DNA from: an uncultured Bacteroidales bacterium
GTDB lineage: Bacteria > Bacteroidota > Bacteroidia > Bacteroidales > F082
Reading direction: 5' to 3'
NCBI GenBank assembly: GCA_900318265.1
Contig: ONKA01000003.1
Span: 234,378 to 298,377 of the forward strand
Length of the DNA: 64,000 nt
The notes beneath the pieces are model-generated. The model searched no databases. It saw nothing but the letters and a program-made list of their open reading frames with translations, and had not been told where the DNA came from. This document shows positions 32,070 through 40,645 of the stretch, piece after piece. The stretch's first letter is position 1; every line of letters begins with the position of its first letter. The position numbers and the translations under genes were made by a program.

Positions 32070-33101
32070 ATGAAAGAAAGAATCGAAGAGATACTATCCC
32101 AGGTGCGTGACTTCCAGGCCGACAGCAAAGAGGCTCTGGAGAATTTCCGTATCACTTATTTGAGTAAGAAAGGCATCATCCCTGCTTTGTTTGCCGACTT
32201 CAAGAACGTGGCCCCCGAGCTCCGCAAGGAGATGGGCATGAAGCTCAACGAGCTGAAGAACGTTGTGCAGGACAAGGTGGAGGAGCAACTTCAGAAGTTT
32301 GAGAACCAGCACAGCAACGATGCCGGCTTTGACATGAGCATGCCCGCTGCCGGCATGAAGGGTGCGCGTCACCCGTTGTCCATCGTGCGCCGCGACATCA
32401 ACGAGATCTTCTCGCACCTCGGCTTCACCATTGCCGAAGGTCCCGAGATTGAGGACGACTACCACGTGTTCTCGGCCTTGAACTTCCCGCTCGACCATCC
32501 CGCCCGCGACATGCAGGACACCTTCTTCATCAGCAAGGAGCCCAATGTCAACAAGGCTTCTGACGTGCTGCTGCGCACCCACACCTCGAGCGTGCAGGTC
32601 CGCGTGATGGAGACCCATCAGCCGCCTATTCGCATCATCGCCCCCGGCCGTGTGTTCCGCAACGAGGCTATCTCGGCCCGTGCCCACTGCATTTTCCACC
32701 AGATTGAAGGCCTTTATATCGACGAAAACGTGTCGTTTGCCGACCTGAAGCAGACCTTGTACCACTTTGTGCAGGAGTTCTTCGGCGAGGGCACCAAGGT
32801 GCGTTTCCGTCCGTCCTATTTCCCTTTCACCGAGACCTCGGCTGAGATGGACATCTCGTGCAACATCTGTGGCGGTAAAGGCTGCAACATCTGCAAGCAC
32901 ACGGGTTGGGTCGAGATCTTGGGCTGTGGCATGTGCGACCCCAACATCCTCATCGCCAGCGGCATCGACCCGGAGAAGTACACCGGCTTCGCCTTCGGCA
33001 TGGGTGTGGAACGCATCGCCATGTTGAAATATGGCATCAACGACCTGCGCCTGTTCTTCGAGAACGACATGAAGTTCTTGGAGCAGTTTGAGCTGGCGTA
33101 A
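32070..33101 (+). CDS. pheS: Phenylalanyl-tRNA synthetase alpha subunit
   Basis: Catalytic subunit of PheRS (alpha2beta2). 343 residues: an N-terminal coiled-coil that binds tRNA (MKERIEEILSQVRDF ... ITYLSKKGIIPALF), motif 1 area HPLSIVRRDINEIFSHLGF, motif 2 GRVFRNEAISARAHCIFHQ, and motif 3 GFAFGMGVERIAMLKYGI. The CNICGGKGCNICKHTGW stretch is a four-Cys zinc site seen in a subset of bacterial PheS. pheT is not adjacent, as is usual in Bacteroidota. A perfect hairpin follows the stop. Confidence 0.97.
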   Translation: MKERIEEILSQVRDFQADSKEALENFRITYLSKKGIIPALFADFKNVAPELRKEMGMKLNELKNVVQDKVEEQLQKFENQHSNDAGFDMSMPAAGMKGARHPLSIVRRDINEIFSHLGFTIAEGPEIEDDYHVFSALNFPLDHPARDMQDTFFISKEPNVNKASDVLLRTHTSSVQVRVMETHQPPIRIIAPGRVFRNEAISARAHCIFHQIEGLYIDENVSFADLKQTLYHFVQEFFGEGTKVRFRPSYFPFTETSAEMDISCNICGGKGCNICKHTGWVEILGCGMCDPNILIASGIDPEKYTGFAFGMGVERIAMLKYGINDLRLFFENDMKFLEQFELA

Positions 33102-33128
33102 GAATTGCAGAAATATGGATTTTTGTTT

Positions 33129-33156
33129 GTAGAGACGGTGCATGCACCGTCTCTAC
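33129..33156. terminator. Perfect 28-base palindrome after pheS
   Basis: GTAGAGACGGTGCATGCACC continuing GTCTCTAC, followed by TGTTTTTA on the + strand and preceded by AAACAAAAA on the minus strand, so it could terminate both pheS and the convergent DUF2461 gene. It also resembles the other GCATGC-centred palindromes at 27378 and 63838. Confidence 0.65.
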
Positions 33157-33161
33157 TGTTT

Positions 33162-33827
33162 TTATTCACCCCGAACGGTTTTATTCAGCCATTGGCAGAA
33201 GTCCTTGGTCTTCTCGAACTCGCTCAGCACCCAGTCGACGAGATGAGGGTCAGAGAGGCGCTTGTCGGGAAGGTCTTGCACCACGAGCCAGTCGCGTTGC
33301 TTGAAGAGCTCGGCTTGTGGGTGGTCCTTGGGATAGCCGTTGGGCACGCGTTTCATGGCATGGCTGGTGTCCAAGTCAAAACCTTGGGCTTTGGCGATGG
33401 CCTCCACCAAGGGCTCGCCGTTGAAGAAGATCTCGTCGCGGATGGTCTTCAGCATGGTCGTGTCGGGCATGTACATCCCCGTGCAGAGCATGTTGTGGCC
33501 GAGGTATTCCGACTCCTTAGCCTCCAGGTGGAAGTAATAGCCGCTCAGCATCGACTTCTTGCCTTCGGGGCAGACGAACACACCGAAATGGGTCTTGTAG
33601 GGTCGCTTGTCGGGCGAGAAGCGCGTGTCACGATAGAAGCGGTAGGTGCAATCCTTTAAGGTCAGGCCTTTGCAGTTGTCGTCGAACTTCTGCACGCCGG
33701 CGATGATCTGCTCGGCCAAGGCATTGAAGTTGGCTTGCGCCGTCTGGTATTGCTTCTTGTGCTCCTGAAACCAAGGGCGGTTGTTGTTGTGGAGGACGTC
33801 GTCGAGAAATTTTAGGATCTCTTCCAT
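33162..33827 (-). CDS. DUF2461 family protein
   Basis: 221 residues matching the DUF2461 (TIGR02453) family: FLDDVLHNNNRPWFQEHKKQ near the start, then YRFYRDTRFSPDKRPYKTHF, YYFHLEAKESEYLGHNMLCTG and DWVLSEFEKTKDFCQWLN. Cytoplasmic, no signal peptide. Function unknown. It stands between convergent pheS and the MATE gene, with its own promoter box 13 bases upstream. Confidence 0.88.
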   Translation of the reverse strand: MEEILKFLDDVLHNNNRPWFQEHKKQYQTAQANFNALAEQIIAGVQKFDDNCKGLTLKDCTYRFYRDTRFSPDKRPYKTHFGVFVCPEGKKSMLSGYYFHLEAKESEYLGHNMLCTGMYMPDTTMLKTIRDEIFFNGEPLVEAIAKAQGFDLDTSHAMKRVPNGYPKDHPQAELFKQRDWLVVQDLPDKRLSDPHLVDWVLSEFEKTKDFCQWLNKTVRGE

Positions 33828-33840
33828 GAGTGTAATTTTT

Positions 33841-33849
33841 GCAAAAATA
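33841..33849 (-). promoter_or_regulatory. Promoter -7 box of the DUF2461 gene
   Basis: TATTTTTGC on the minus strand, 13 bases before the ATG; it overlaps the end of the MATE gene's downstream region. Confidence 0.5.
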
Positions 33850-33854
33850 CGGAA

Positions 33855-35168
33855 TTATTTTGCACTAAATACTGCCTTTTTCGCCATTAAAGTCATGGAA
33901 AGGCCTCGGGCAACCATAAACAACAAGAAGGCTATCCAAAGACCATGGTTACCAAAACGGGGCATTAATAACAAGGTGGCAGGCAGAAACACGCCGACGG
34001 CCGAGATGAGCATGGTGTTGCGGATGGCACGGGCTGCCGTGGCGCCGATGTAGACACCGTCCCACAGGAAGGCGGCGAAGGTGATGAGCGGGATGGCGGC
34101 CAGATAGATATGGTAAGGCTGCGCCATCGGGATGATGCTAGGCTGGTCGCTGACAAGACGGATGAACCAGTCGGGGAAGAGCGCATAGAGCACCGTGAAA
34201 GGCAAGGCGATGAAGAAGCCCAAAAGGAACAGCAGCTTGACGGTCTGGCGGAGTTGCTTGGGGTCGTGCGCCCCCGTGAAACGCCCCACCAAAGCCTCGC
34301 CTGCGTAGGCAAAGCCGTCGGTGAAGTAGGAGAAGATGTAGAAGAACTGCATCAGGATCATGTTGACGGCCAGCATGTCGTCGCCGAGTTTGGCTGATTG
34401 GTTGTTGAAGAAAGCGATGCTCAACACTAACAGGATGCTGCGGATCATGAAGTCGGCATTCACCTTGAAGAAACGTTTCAGCTTGTCGGCTTGCAACAGA
34501 AGCACGCGTCGGATGGGCACGAGATAATGGCGGAACTTGGTGAAGAGGAAGACGACAGCGGTCAGCAGGCCACAGTATTGCGCGATGACGGTGCCCAAGG
34601 CCACGCCTGTGACGCCCATGCCCATGGCGTTGACGAAGATGATGCTCAAAACGATGTTCACTACATTGGTCAGGATGGCGATGATCATGGGGATGGTGGT
34701 ATTTTGCATGCCGATGTACCAGCCGTTGAAGGCATAGAGGCAGAGCACCGCCGGTGCCGCCCAGATGCGTACCCTGAAATATGTGGCGGTATAGGCCAAC
34801 ACCTCCTCGCTGCCGTGCAGCAGTTTCATGCTGAGCCATTCCACTGGACCTTGTAGCGAAAGCACCAAGATAGTGGAAATCAGCGCGATGCATAGGGAAC
34901 GATAGAGTGAATAAGCCATCTCGGCACGGTCGTTGGCGCCATAGGCTTGTGCCGTGAAACCCGTCGTGCCCGCCCTCATGAAGCTGAAGATGGAGTACAT
35001 CACGCTGAAGATGGTACCACCCAAGCCGATGGCCCCGATATAGGCGATGCTATCCTGATGGCCCATCAGCATCATGTCGACGAAGCCCAGCAGCGGCACG
35101 GTGATGTTGCTGATGATGTTGGGGATGGCGAGCTTTAGGATGGAACGGTTGAGGGATTCTTTGCGCAT
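33855..35168 (-). CDS. MATE family efflux transporter
   Basis: 437-residue inner-membrane exporter of the multidrug and toxic compound extrusion family (cation/drug antiport). Two MatE repeats are visible: LAIPNIISNITVPLLGFVDM with GLGGTIFSVMYSIFSFMRAG and TTGFTAQAYGANDRAEM in the first, and FADGFAYAGEALVGRFTGAH-like sequence (FTDGFAYAGEALVGRFTGA) in the second. About 12 hydrophobic segments, usual length 440-460. The substrate is not predictable. It is monocistronic with its own promoter box. Confidence 0.92.
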   Translation of the reverse strand: MRKESLNRSILKLAIPNIISNITVPLLGFVDMMLMGHQDSIAYIGAIGLGGTIFSVMYSIFSFMRAGTTGFTAQAYGANDRAEMAYSLYRSLCIALISTILVLSLQGPVEWLSMKLLHGSEEVLAYTATYFRVRIWAAPAVLCLYAFNGWYIGMQNTTIPMIIAILTNVVNIVLSIIFVNAMGMGVTGVALGTVIAQYCGLLTAVVFLFTKFRHYLVPIRRVLLLQADKLKRFFKVNADFMIRSILLVLSIAFFNNQSAKLGDDMLAVNMILMQFFYIFSYFTDGFAYAGEALVGRFTGAHDPKQLRQTVKLLFLLGFFIALPFTVLYALFPDWFIRLVSDQPSIIPMAQPYHIYLAAIPLITFAAFLWDGVYIGATAARAIRNTMLISAVGVFLPATLLLMPRFGNHGLWIAFLLFMVARGLSMTLMAKKAVFSAK

Positions 35169-35186
35169 CGTTATGCTTTTGAAGGC

Positions 35187-35195
35187 ACAAAAATA
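35187..35195 (-). promoter_or_regulatory. Promoter -7 box of the MATE gene
   Basis: TATTTTTGT on the minus strand, 18 bases before the ATG. Confidence 0.45.
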
Positions 35196-35256
35196 GAATA
35201 AATTGGTCTATTGTCGAAAAAATTCGCAAATTTGATAATAATTCGCAAAATTATTC

Positions 35257-35265
35257 TATTTTTGC
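35257..35265 (+). promoter_or_regulatory. Promoter and likely operator of higBA
   Basis: TATTTTTGC, 18 bases before the toxin ATG. Just upstream the word AATTCGCAAA occurs twice, 20 bases apart (35221 and 35241), a spacing of two helical turns that would suit binding of a dimeric HigA-type repressor. Confidence 0.5.
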
Positions 35266-35283
35266 CGTGAAAAACAGGAATAA

Positions 35284-35601
35284 ATGAACATATCATTTGA
35301 CGATAATGCATTAGAAGAACTCTATACGACGGGTTCAACTAATGAGCGAAAATACAAGAAGTTGTCTAAAGATGTGGTTAAGCAATACGTCAAGACAGTG
35401 AATTTCATTAAAGCTGCGACACGTGTTGAAGATTTGTATTTGATCAAGTCGTTGCATTATGAGAAAAAGAAAGGAGACTTGAAAGGTTTAGAAGTGGTTT
35501 GGATAAATACCCAATATAGATTGCATTTTCAGAGTTCACCTGATGGAAACGGAATCATCGTTAACGCATTATTAACCGAAATATCAAAGCATTATGAATA
35601 A
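35284..35601 (+). CDS. higB: RelE/HigB-type toxin
   Basis: 105-residue toxin of the RelE/ParE superfamily; HigB cleaves mRNA at the ribosome. Signs are KQYVKTVNFIKAATRVEDLY, the basic LHYEKKKGDLKGLEVVWI and the family's RLHFQSSPDGNGIIVNALLT end. The toxin-first order and the 8-base overlap with the next gene are characteristic of higBA. DNA of this and the next gene is clearly more AT-rich than the MATE and EFR1 genes on either side, pointing to recent transfer. Confidence 0.85.
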   Translation: MNISFDDNALEELYTTGSTNERKYKKLSKDVVKQYVKTVNFIKAATRVEDLYLIKSLHYEKKKGDLKGLEVVWINTQYRLHFQSSPDGNGIIVNALLTEISKHYE

Positions 35602-35956
35602 GAAGCTAAGACCTTTTATTGCAACTCACCCTGGTGAGTTAATTAAGGATGAATTAAAAGAAAGAAACCTGACCCAAAAGGAATTGTCAGAAATGACAGG
35701 TATCAAACCATCCGTATTGAGTGAAACCATTAATGGGAAGCGTTCTGTTTCACTGAATGTTGCCATTGCTTTGGAAAAGGCCCTGGGAATCCCCGCTGAG
35801 ATTTGGATGAATCTTCAAACTCAATATGATTTGGATTCTGCACAAATAGCTGAGCATGAGAAACAAAAAGAAACTGTTTCAATTACTATTCCTATCAGCG
35901 ATCTTAATTTGTTGCGTGAAATCTCCAGAAAATTCGGTTGGGCTTGTATGTTTTAA
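35594..35956 (+). CDS. higA: HigA-type antitoxin, XRE family
   Basis: 120 residues of the HigA addiction-module antitoxin family: FIATHPGELIKDELKERNLT is the standard opening, followed by the HTH QKELSEMTGIKPSVLSETIN and GKRSVSLNVAIALEKALGIP. It should bind the toxin and repress the operon. Overlaps higB by 8 bases. The C-terminal ISDLNLLREISRKFGWACMF is a short extension. Confidence 0.9.
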   Translation: MNKKLRPFIATHPGELIKDELKERNLTQKELSEMTGIKPSVLSETINGKRSVSLNVAIALEKALGIPAEIWMNLQTQYDLDSAQIAEHEKQKETVSITIPISDLNLLREISRKFGWACMF

Positions 35957-35968
35957 AAATAACGAGTT

Positions 35969-36775
35969 ATGATATTCTATTTCAGTGGTTGCGGCAACAG
36001 CCGCCATGTGGTCGAGACCATAGCCGCGGGTCTCAACGACAAGTTGGTCTTCATCCCCGAAGCAGCTCGTGAAGGCCGTTACGAATACGAATTGGCCGAA
36101 GGCGAACGCCTGGGCTTCGTGTTTCCCATCTATGCCTGGGGACCTCCGAAGTTAGTGATGAATTTCGTGAATAAAATATCTGTCAAAGTCGGCCCTTCGA
36201 CTCCTTCGACAAGCTCAGGAACCGAGGGCTCAGGGACCTTGTCTTACATTTATTTTGCCTGCACCTGCGGCGACGAATGTGGACTCGCCGAGGACATCTT
36301 CCGTAAGGCCTTGGAGCAAAAGGGCTGGACTCTTAACGCCTGCTTCAGCGTGCAGATGCCCGAGACCTATATCGGCATGCCGGGCTTCAAGCTCGACACC
36401 GACGAAAACGCACAAAGAAAAATTGCCGCCGCAGATAAGCTTATGAACGATTGTATTTTGCGTCTGCAAAACAAGGAAAGTTTTTCCAAAATGACAAAAG
36501 GCGGCGCGGCTTGGTTCAAGAGCCGTTTGATCAACCCTGGCTTCAGCAAGATGGCCACCAATGACAAGAAATACCGCGTCACGGAAGCCTGCATTCACTG
36601 CGGCAAGTGCGTGGAAGCCTGTCCGTTAAAGAATGTCACTTTGGAAGACGGTCTTCCGAAATGGAACGGCAACTGCACGATGTGTATGGGCTGTTATCAC
36701 CATTGTCCCGTCAATGCCATCCAATACGGCAATGCTACGGTAGGGAAGGGACAGTATTATTTTGGGAGAAGATAA
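35969..36775 (+). CDS. EFR1 family flavodoxin/ferredoxin protein
   Basis: 268-residue electron-transfer protein: an N-terminal flavodoxin-like domain (MIFYFSGCGNSRHVVETIAA; FVFPIYAWGPPKLVMNFV; YFACTCGDECGLAED) and a C-terminal pair of 4Fe-4S clusters (CIHCGKCVEACPLKNV and CTMCMGCYHHCPVNAIQYG). The EFR1 family is anaerobic and its partners are unknown. It begins 12 bases after higA but its composition matches the chromosome, so co-transcription is accidental or recent. Oddity: between KISVKV and LSYIYFACTCG lies GPSTPSTSSGTEGSGT, a repeat insertion in the flavodoxin-like domain. Confidence 0.88.
   Translation: MIFYFSGCGNSRHVVETIAAGLNDKLVFIPEAAREGRYEYELAEGERLGFVFPIYAWGPPKLVMNFVNKISVKVGPSTPSTSSGTEGSGTLSYIYFACTCGDECGLAEDIFRKALEQKGWTLNACFSVQMPETYIGMPGFKLDTDENAQRKIAAADKLMNDCILRLQNKESFSKMTKGGAAWFKSRLINPGFSKMATNDKKYRVTEACIHCGKCVEACPLKNVTLEDGLPKWNGNCTMCMGCYHHCPVNAIQYGNATVGKGQYYFGRR
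36191..36238 (+). repeat. CCCTTCGAC...CTCAGGGACC repeat in frame in the EFR1 gene
   Basis: GGCCCTTCGACTCCTTCGAC then AAGCTCAGGAACCGAGGGCTCAGGGACC split as two nested copies (an inner TTCGACAAGCTCAGG inside an outer unit). Read as GPSTPSTSSGTEGSGT. Confidence 0.85.
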
Positions 36776-36778
36776 TAA

Positions 36779-36833
36779 GCTATCAGCCGTCAGCTTTCAG
36801 CTTGGTCGTTACAATGCTGAAAGCTAATAGCTC
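36779..36833. repeat. GCTATCAGC...GCTGATAGC-type inverted repeat
   Basis: AGCTATCAGCCGTCAGCTTT CAGCTT on the left and AATGCTGAAAGCTAATAGCT on the right. A closely related element lies at 62710. It sits between the EFR1 stop and the next promoter and may terminate EFR1 transcription. Confidence 0.7.
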
Positions 36834-36873
36834 AATTCAACAATTAAACAGTCAACACTTAAACATCAATACA

Positions 36874-36882
36874 TATCTTTGC
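36874..36882 (+). promoter_or_regulatory. Promoter -7 box of the T9SS protein gene
   Basis: TATCTTTGC, 35 bases before the ATG at 36918. Confidence 0.5.
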
Positions 36883-36917
36883 CTCGTAAATCATTCAATA
36901 TCAAAAATAAAAACGCT

Positions 36918-38429
36918 ATGAGGAACAAACACTACTTTACAAAAACACTATTTGCCATTGTAATGGTTCTCTTCTTTAGTGCTACTACTGCGGTTGCACA
37001 ATGCACCATTCCTATCGCCCCTGGACAGTCCTATATCGAAGACTTCCAATCGGGTGAGATGGAATGCTGGACGGTGGAGACAACGAGTTCGGCCACTTGG
37101 GCAGTGATGCAGGGTACGGGCTCCAATGTGGTGGCCTTCCAAAATGCTTCCTCTGGCGACGAGGCCCGATTGGTGTCGCCCACTTTCGATTTGACGGGCA
37201 GCAACAGCGCTACTTTCAGCTTTGCCTACGCGATGATGGCCCTGTATCCTCCTTATGACGAGCTCACGGTGAGTTATCGCACCTCGCCTTCCGACAGCTG
37301 GCATCAGCTTGCCAATTATAGCATCAGTGACTGGTCGAATACTTATGACGCCTCGTTTACGTTGGATGATTTGAGTGCTACCTTCCAAGTCTCATTCTTG
37401 GGTCACAGCAATGGAGGTTACTACATCTTCATTGATGATATTGAGATAGCCTCAGCTGGAGGTTGTGCTCGTCCTGCGGGTTTGACTGTCTCTGAAATCA
37501 CCACGAATTCTGCCCTCCTTGGATGGTCGACGGCGGGTAACGAGGAGAGTTGGACAATTGACCTCAACGGACAGCAGACCACGGTGACCTCGCAACCCTA
37601 TCTCATGGATCGTTTGGAGCCTAACACGGATTATAGTTTCCGTGTGAAAGCCAACTGTGGGGGTGGAATGGAGTCGGAATGGTCGCAGCCTACGACGTTC
37701 AAGACAATGTGCGAAGTGTTTGTCGTCACCGACGACGAACCCTATTTCGACGACTTTGAGGCCTCGGAAGAATTTGTATGCTGGCATAGTGAAATCCTCT
37801 CGGGTGAGGATGGTTGGGTGGTTGATCCCGGATACCTTATTCCCAACAATACGGCTTTCTTCATCTGGTTGGGTGAGGAGGCCATGCTCGTGTCGGCTCC
37901 GCTTGACATCACTGCTGTCACTAAGCCGGTGCTCACTTTCAAGCATAGGCAGCGTTCGCTGGGACAATTTGTGGATGAGCTGTCGGTGTGGTATGCGCCT
38001 TCAATCAACGATTATTGGCATCTCCTTGGCGAATTCACATCCGCCTGTGAGGACTGGGAGGAGGTAACCTTTGACTTGCCCGAAGCATCGGACGCTTATC
38101 TCATCGCATTCAAGGCCAAGTCGAACGAAGCAGATGGTGTTTATGTCGACGATGTTAGAGTGGGTAATTATATTGATGATGGCTTAGAAGAGGCTGCTTC
38201 TTTTGCCGTGAGTGTCAGTCCCAATCCCACTTCGGGCAGCGTTACGATTGCATCCAACAGCGCCGATGGCGAAGTCACCGTCATGGATCTGTTTGGCAGG
38301 AAAGTCGCCACTGCTATCATGCAGGAAGGCCGTGCCGAGGTTGACCTCAGTGGCTGTGCAAAAGGCGTCTATATGGCCCGCATCTCAAGTGAGGCTGTTA
38401 CACGCACTATCAAGTTAGTGAAGGAATAA
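36918..38429 (+). CDS. Secreted multidomain protein with T9SS type A sorting domain
   Basis: 503-residue protein with signal peptide MRNKHYFTKTLFAIVMVLFF...AVAQ. Two MAM/jelly-roll-like beta domains (YIEDFQSGEMECWTVETTSS ... FLGHSNGGYYIFIDDIEIA; and PYFDDFEASEEFVCWHSEI ... AKSNEADGVYVDDVRVG) flank a fibronectin type III-like domain (PAGLTVSEITTNSALLGWST ... DYSFRVKANCG). The last 80 residues (VSVSPNPTSGSVTIASNSAD ... GVYMARISSEAVTRTIKLVK) are a T9SS type A CTD. It is probably a cell-surface adhesin or glycan-binding protein; no catalytic motif is seen. The GH92 gene follows 5 bases after its stop, so the two look like an operon for host-glycan use. Confidence 0.87.
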   Translation: MRNKHYFTKTLFAIVMVLFFSATTAVAQCTIPIAPGQSYIEDFQSGEMECWTVETTSSATWAVMQGTGSNVVAFQNASSGDEARLVSPTFDLTGSNSATFSFAYAMMALYPPYDELTVSYRTSPSDSWHQLANYSISDWSNTYDASFTLDDLSATFQVSFLGHSNGGYYIFIDDIEIASAGGCARPAGLTVSEITTNSALLGWSTAGNEESWTIDLNGQQTTVTSQPYLMDRLEPNTDYSFRVKANCGGGMESEWSQPTTFKTMCEVFVVTDDEPYFDDFEASEEFVCWHSEILSGEDGWVVDPGYLIPNNTAFFIWLGEEAMLVSAPLDITAVTKPVLTFKHRQRSLGQFVDELSVWYAPSINDYWHLLGEFTSACEDWEEVTFDLPEASDAYLIAFKAKSNEADGVYVDDVRVGNYIDDGLEEAASFAVSVSPNPTSGSVTIASNSADGEVTVMDLFGRKVATAIMQEGRAEVDLSGCAKGVYMARISSEAVTRTIKLVKE

Positions 38430-38434
38430 TAATC

Positions 38435-40638
38435 ATGATAAAACACAAGACCTTTTTGGCAGCACTTCTGTTGTTGCCCCTCTTCCTCAGCGCCCAAATC
38501 GCCAACGACTATACTCAATACGTGAATCCCTTCATCGGCACACAGACCGATGAGACGGGCGCCCTCAGTGGCAGCACCTTCCCTGGTGCCACAATGCCAC
38601 AGGGCATGGTGCAACTGAGTCCCGAGACGGAGCAAATGGTGACTTGGGATCCCTGCTCGGGCTACGACTACAACAAGGATGTTATTTATGGCTTCACCCA
38701 TACCCACCTCAGTGGCACGGGCTGCACCGACCTCATCGATGTGAGTCTGATGCCTTTGTGTAGCGCAGTGACGCCAGAGCAGTTGAAGGCCGCCGACTTC
38801 GGGCAACATTATAGCCATAACAAAGAATCTGCTCGTCCGGGATATTATCAGGTGTTGCTGCAGGAGAGTGGTGTGAATGTGGAGCTCTCGGCCACCACGC
38901 GAACGGGCATCCATCGTTATACTTTCCCTGAAGGCCAGCCCCAGACCGTCGTCCTCGACTTAGACCGTGGCACCTTCCGTGGCGATGCCTATTACTCGAA
39001 ACGCCGCACTTACGATGTGATTCAGGCACAGATTCGCCTCGTCGATGACCACACCATCGAAGGCTACCGCGTCATCACAGGTTGGGCCAAGATGCGCAAA
39101 GTGTATTTTCGCGCCGAGTTCTCAAGGCCGTTCAACCAGCATCTGCTGATGAATGGCGGGCTAAATGTAGGTAACAGCGATGTAGTGAATGGTCGCACTT
39201 TGCGTACAGCCTTGAGTTTCGACCCAAAAGACGGCAACGAATTGATCGTGAAAGTTGCCATCTCGCCCGTCGACAACGAAGGCGCAAGGAAAAACATGCT
39301 GGCGGAAGCCCAAAGTTGGGATTTTGACGGCTATGTCAAAGCTGCCCACGACATTTGGCAGCGTGAACTTAGCCGCATCGACATCGAAGGTACCGACGAA
39401 CAGAAGACCATTTTCTACACGGGTCTCTACCACGTGCTGATGCAACCCAATACGATGAGCGATGTGGATGGCCGTTACATGACCACCAACTTTGAAATCA
39501 AGCAGATGCCTCCGGGACAGACCTATCACAGTACCTTTAGCCTTTGGGACACTTTCCGTGCCGCGCATCCGCTCTATACGCTCATCTCGCCCGACATCGC
39601 TGCGCAGTTTGTGAGAGACATGGTGCTCCACCACCAAACTTACGGCTATTTGCCCATTTGGGACCTTTGGGGACAAGACAACTACTGTATGATTGGCAAC
39701 CACGCCATCCCTGTCTTGGCTGATGCCATCCTTGCAGAGATTCCAGGCATCGATGTAGAAGCAGCTTATCAAGCCATGGTGGAAAGCAGTACGAGGAGCC
39801 ACTTCAATTCACCGTTTGAGATTTGGGAGCAATATGGCTACCTGCCGCAGACCTTGCAAGACGAGAGTGTCAGCATCACCATGGAGCAGGCTTTCGACGA
39901 CTCGGAAAAATGGACGACTATGAGCGTTTTTATCGTCGCAGTATGTTCTACAAGAACCTCTTTGACCCAGAAACGGGCTTCTTCCGTCCCAAAGACGAAA
40001 AAGGCAATTGGATGGAAGGCTTCGATCCTTTGTCATACGAGCAACCTTGCTTCGTGGAAGGCAACGCCTGGCAATATATGTGGTTTGTGCCGCAAGACCC
40101 GCAAGGACTCATCGACCTCTTCGGCGGCACAAAAGGCTTCCTAAAGAAGCTTGACGAAAACTTCAGCCTTACCGCCACTTCGGGCGAGGTGAACGGCAAC
40201 GCCAGCGGTTTCATCGGACAATATGCCCATGGCAACGAGCCGAGTCATCATACCGTCTATCTCTACAACTTTGCGGGCAAGCCTGAACGCACACAGGAGT
40301 TGGTGGAGCAGGTGAGGAGCGAGTTCTATCGCGCCACGCCTTGCGGCTATGCCGGCAACGACGACTGCGGCCAGATGTCGGCTTGGTACATCTTCTCAAG
40401 CCTCGGTTTCTATCCCTTCCATGCGGGTTCGGCAGAATATGTCATTGGCACGCCGTTGTTCACCAAAGCTACTTTGCATTTGGAAAACGGGAATGACTTT
40501 GTCATTACTGCCAAGAACAAGACACCTGAGCGCATCCATGTCAAGAGCGTGAAGCTGAATGGGAAGCCGATTAAGGACTACAAGATTACCCACCAACAAA
40601 TCATATCGGGTGGAACGTTGGAGTTTATTTTGAAATGA
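38435..40638 (+). pseudogene. GH92 alpha-mannosidase, internal deletion with frameshift
   Basis: Calcium-dependent exo-alpha-mannosidase of glycoside hydrolase family 92, which trims N-glycan mannose. The signal peptide is MIKHKTFLAALLLLPLFLSA. Frame one carries YVNPFIGTQ, FPGATMPQGMVQLSPET, GFTHTHLSGTGC, TFSLWDTFRAAHPLYTL and stays intact to TMEQAFDDSEK (39908); the conserved remainder DDYERFYRRSMFYKNLFDPE to the stop at 40638 is in another frame, including the catalytic-site stretch GNDDCGQMSAWYIFSSLGFY. Relatives have about ten residues between AFDD and the LGKxDDYE segment; here two remain, so about 23-26 bases are missing near 39902. If the sequence is right the product is a 569-residue truncated protein without the catalytic Asp pair. 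Confidence 0.88.
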
Positions 40639-40645
40639 TTGGAAC

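Noticed and set aside
39823-39915. Separate start for the second GH92 frame (MGAIWLPAADLARR...)
   Set aside because: The first 30 residues are out-of-frame reading of conserved GH92 sequence; true similarity starts only at DDYERFYRRS, so this is one broken gene, not two.
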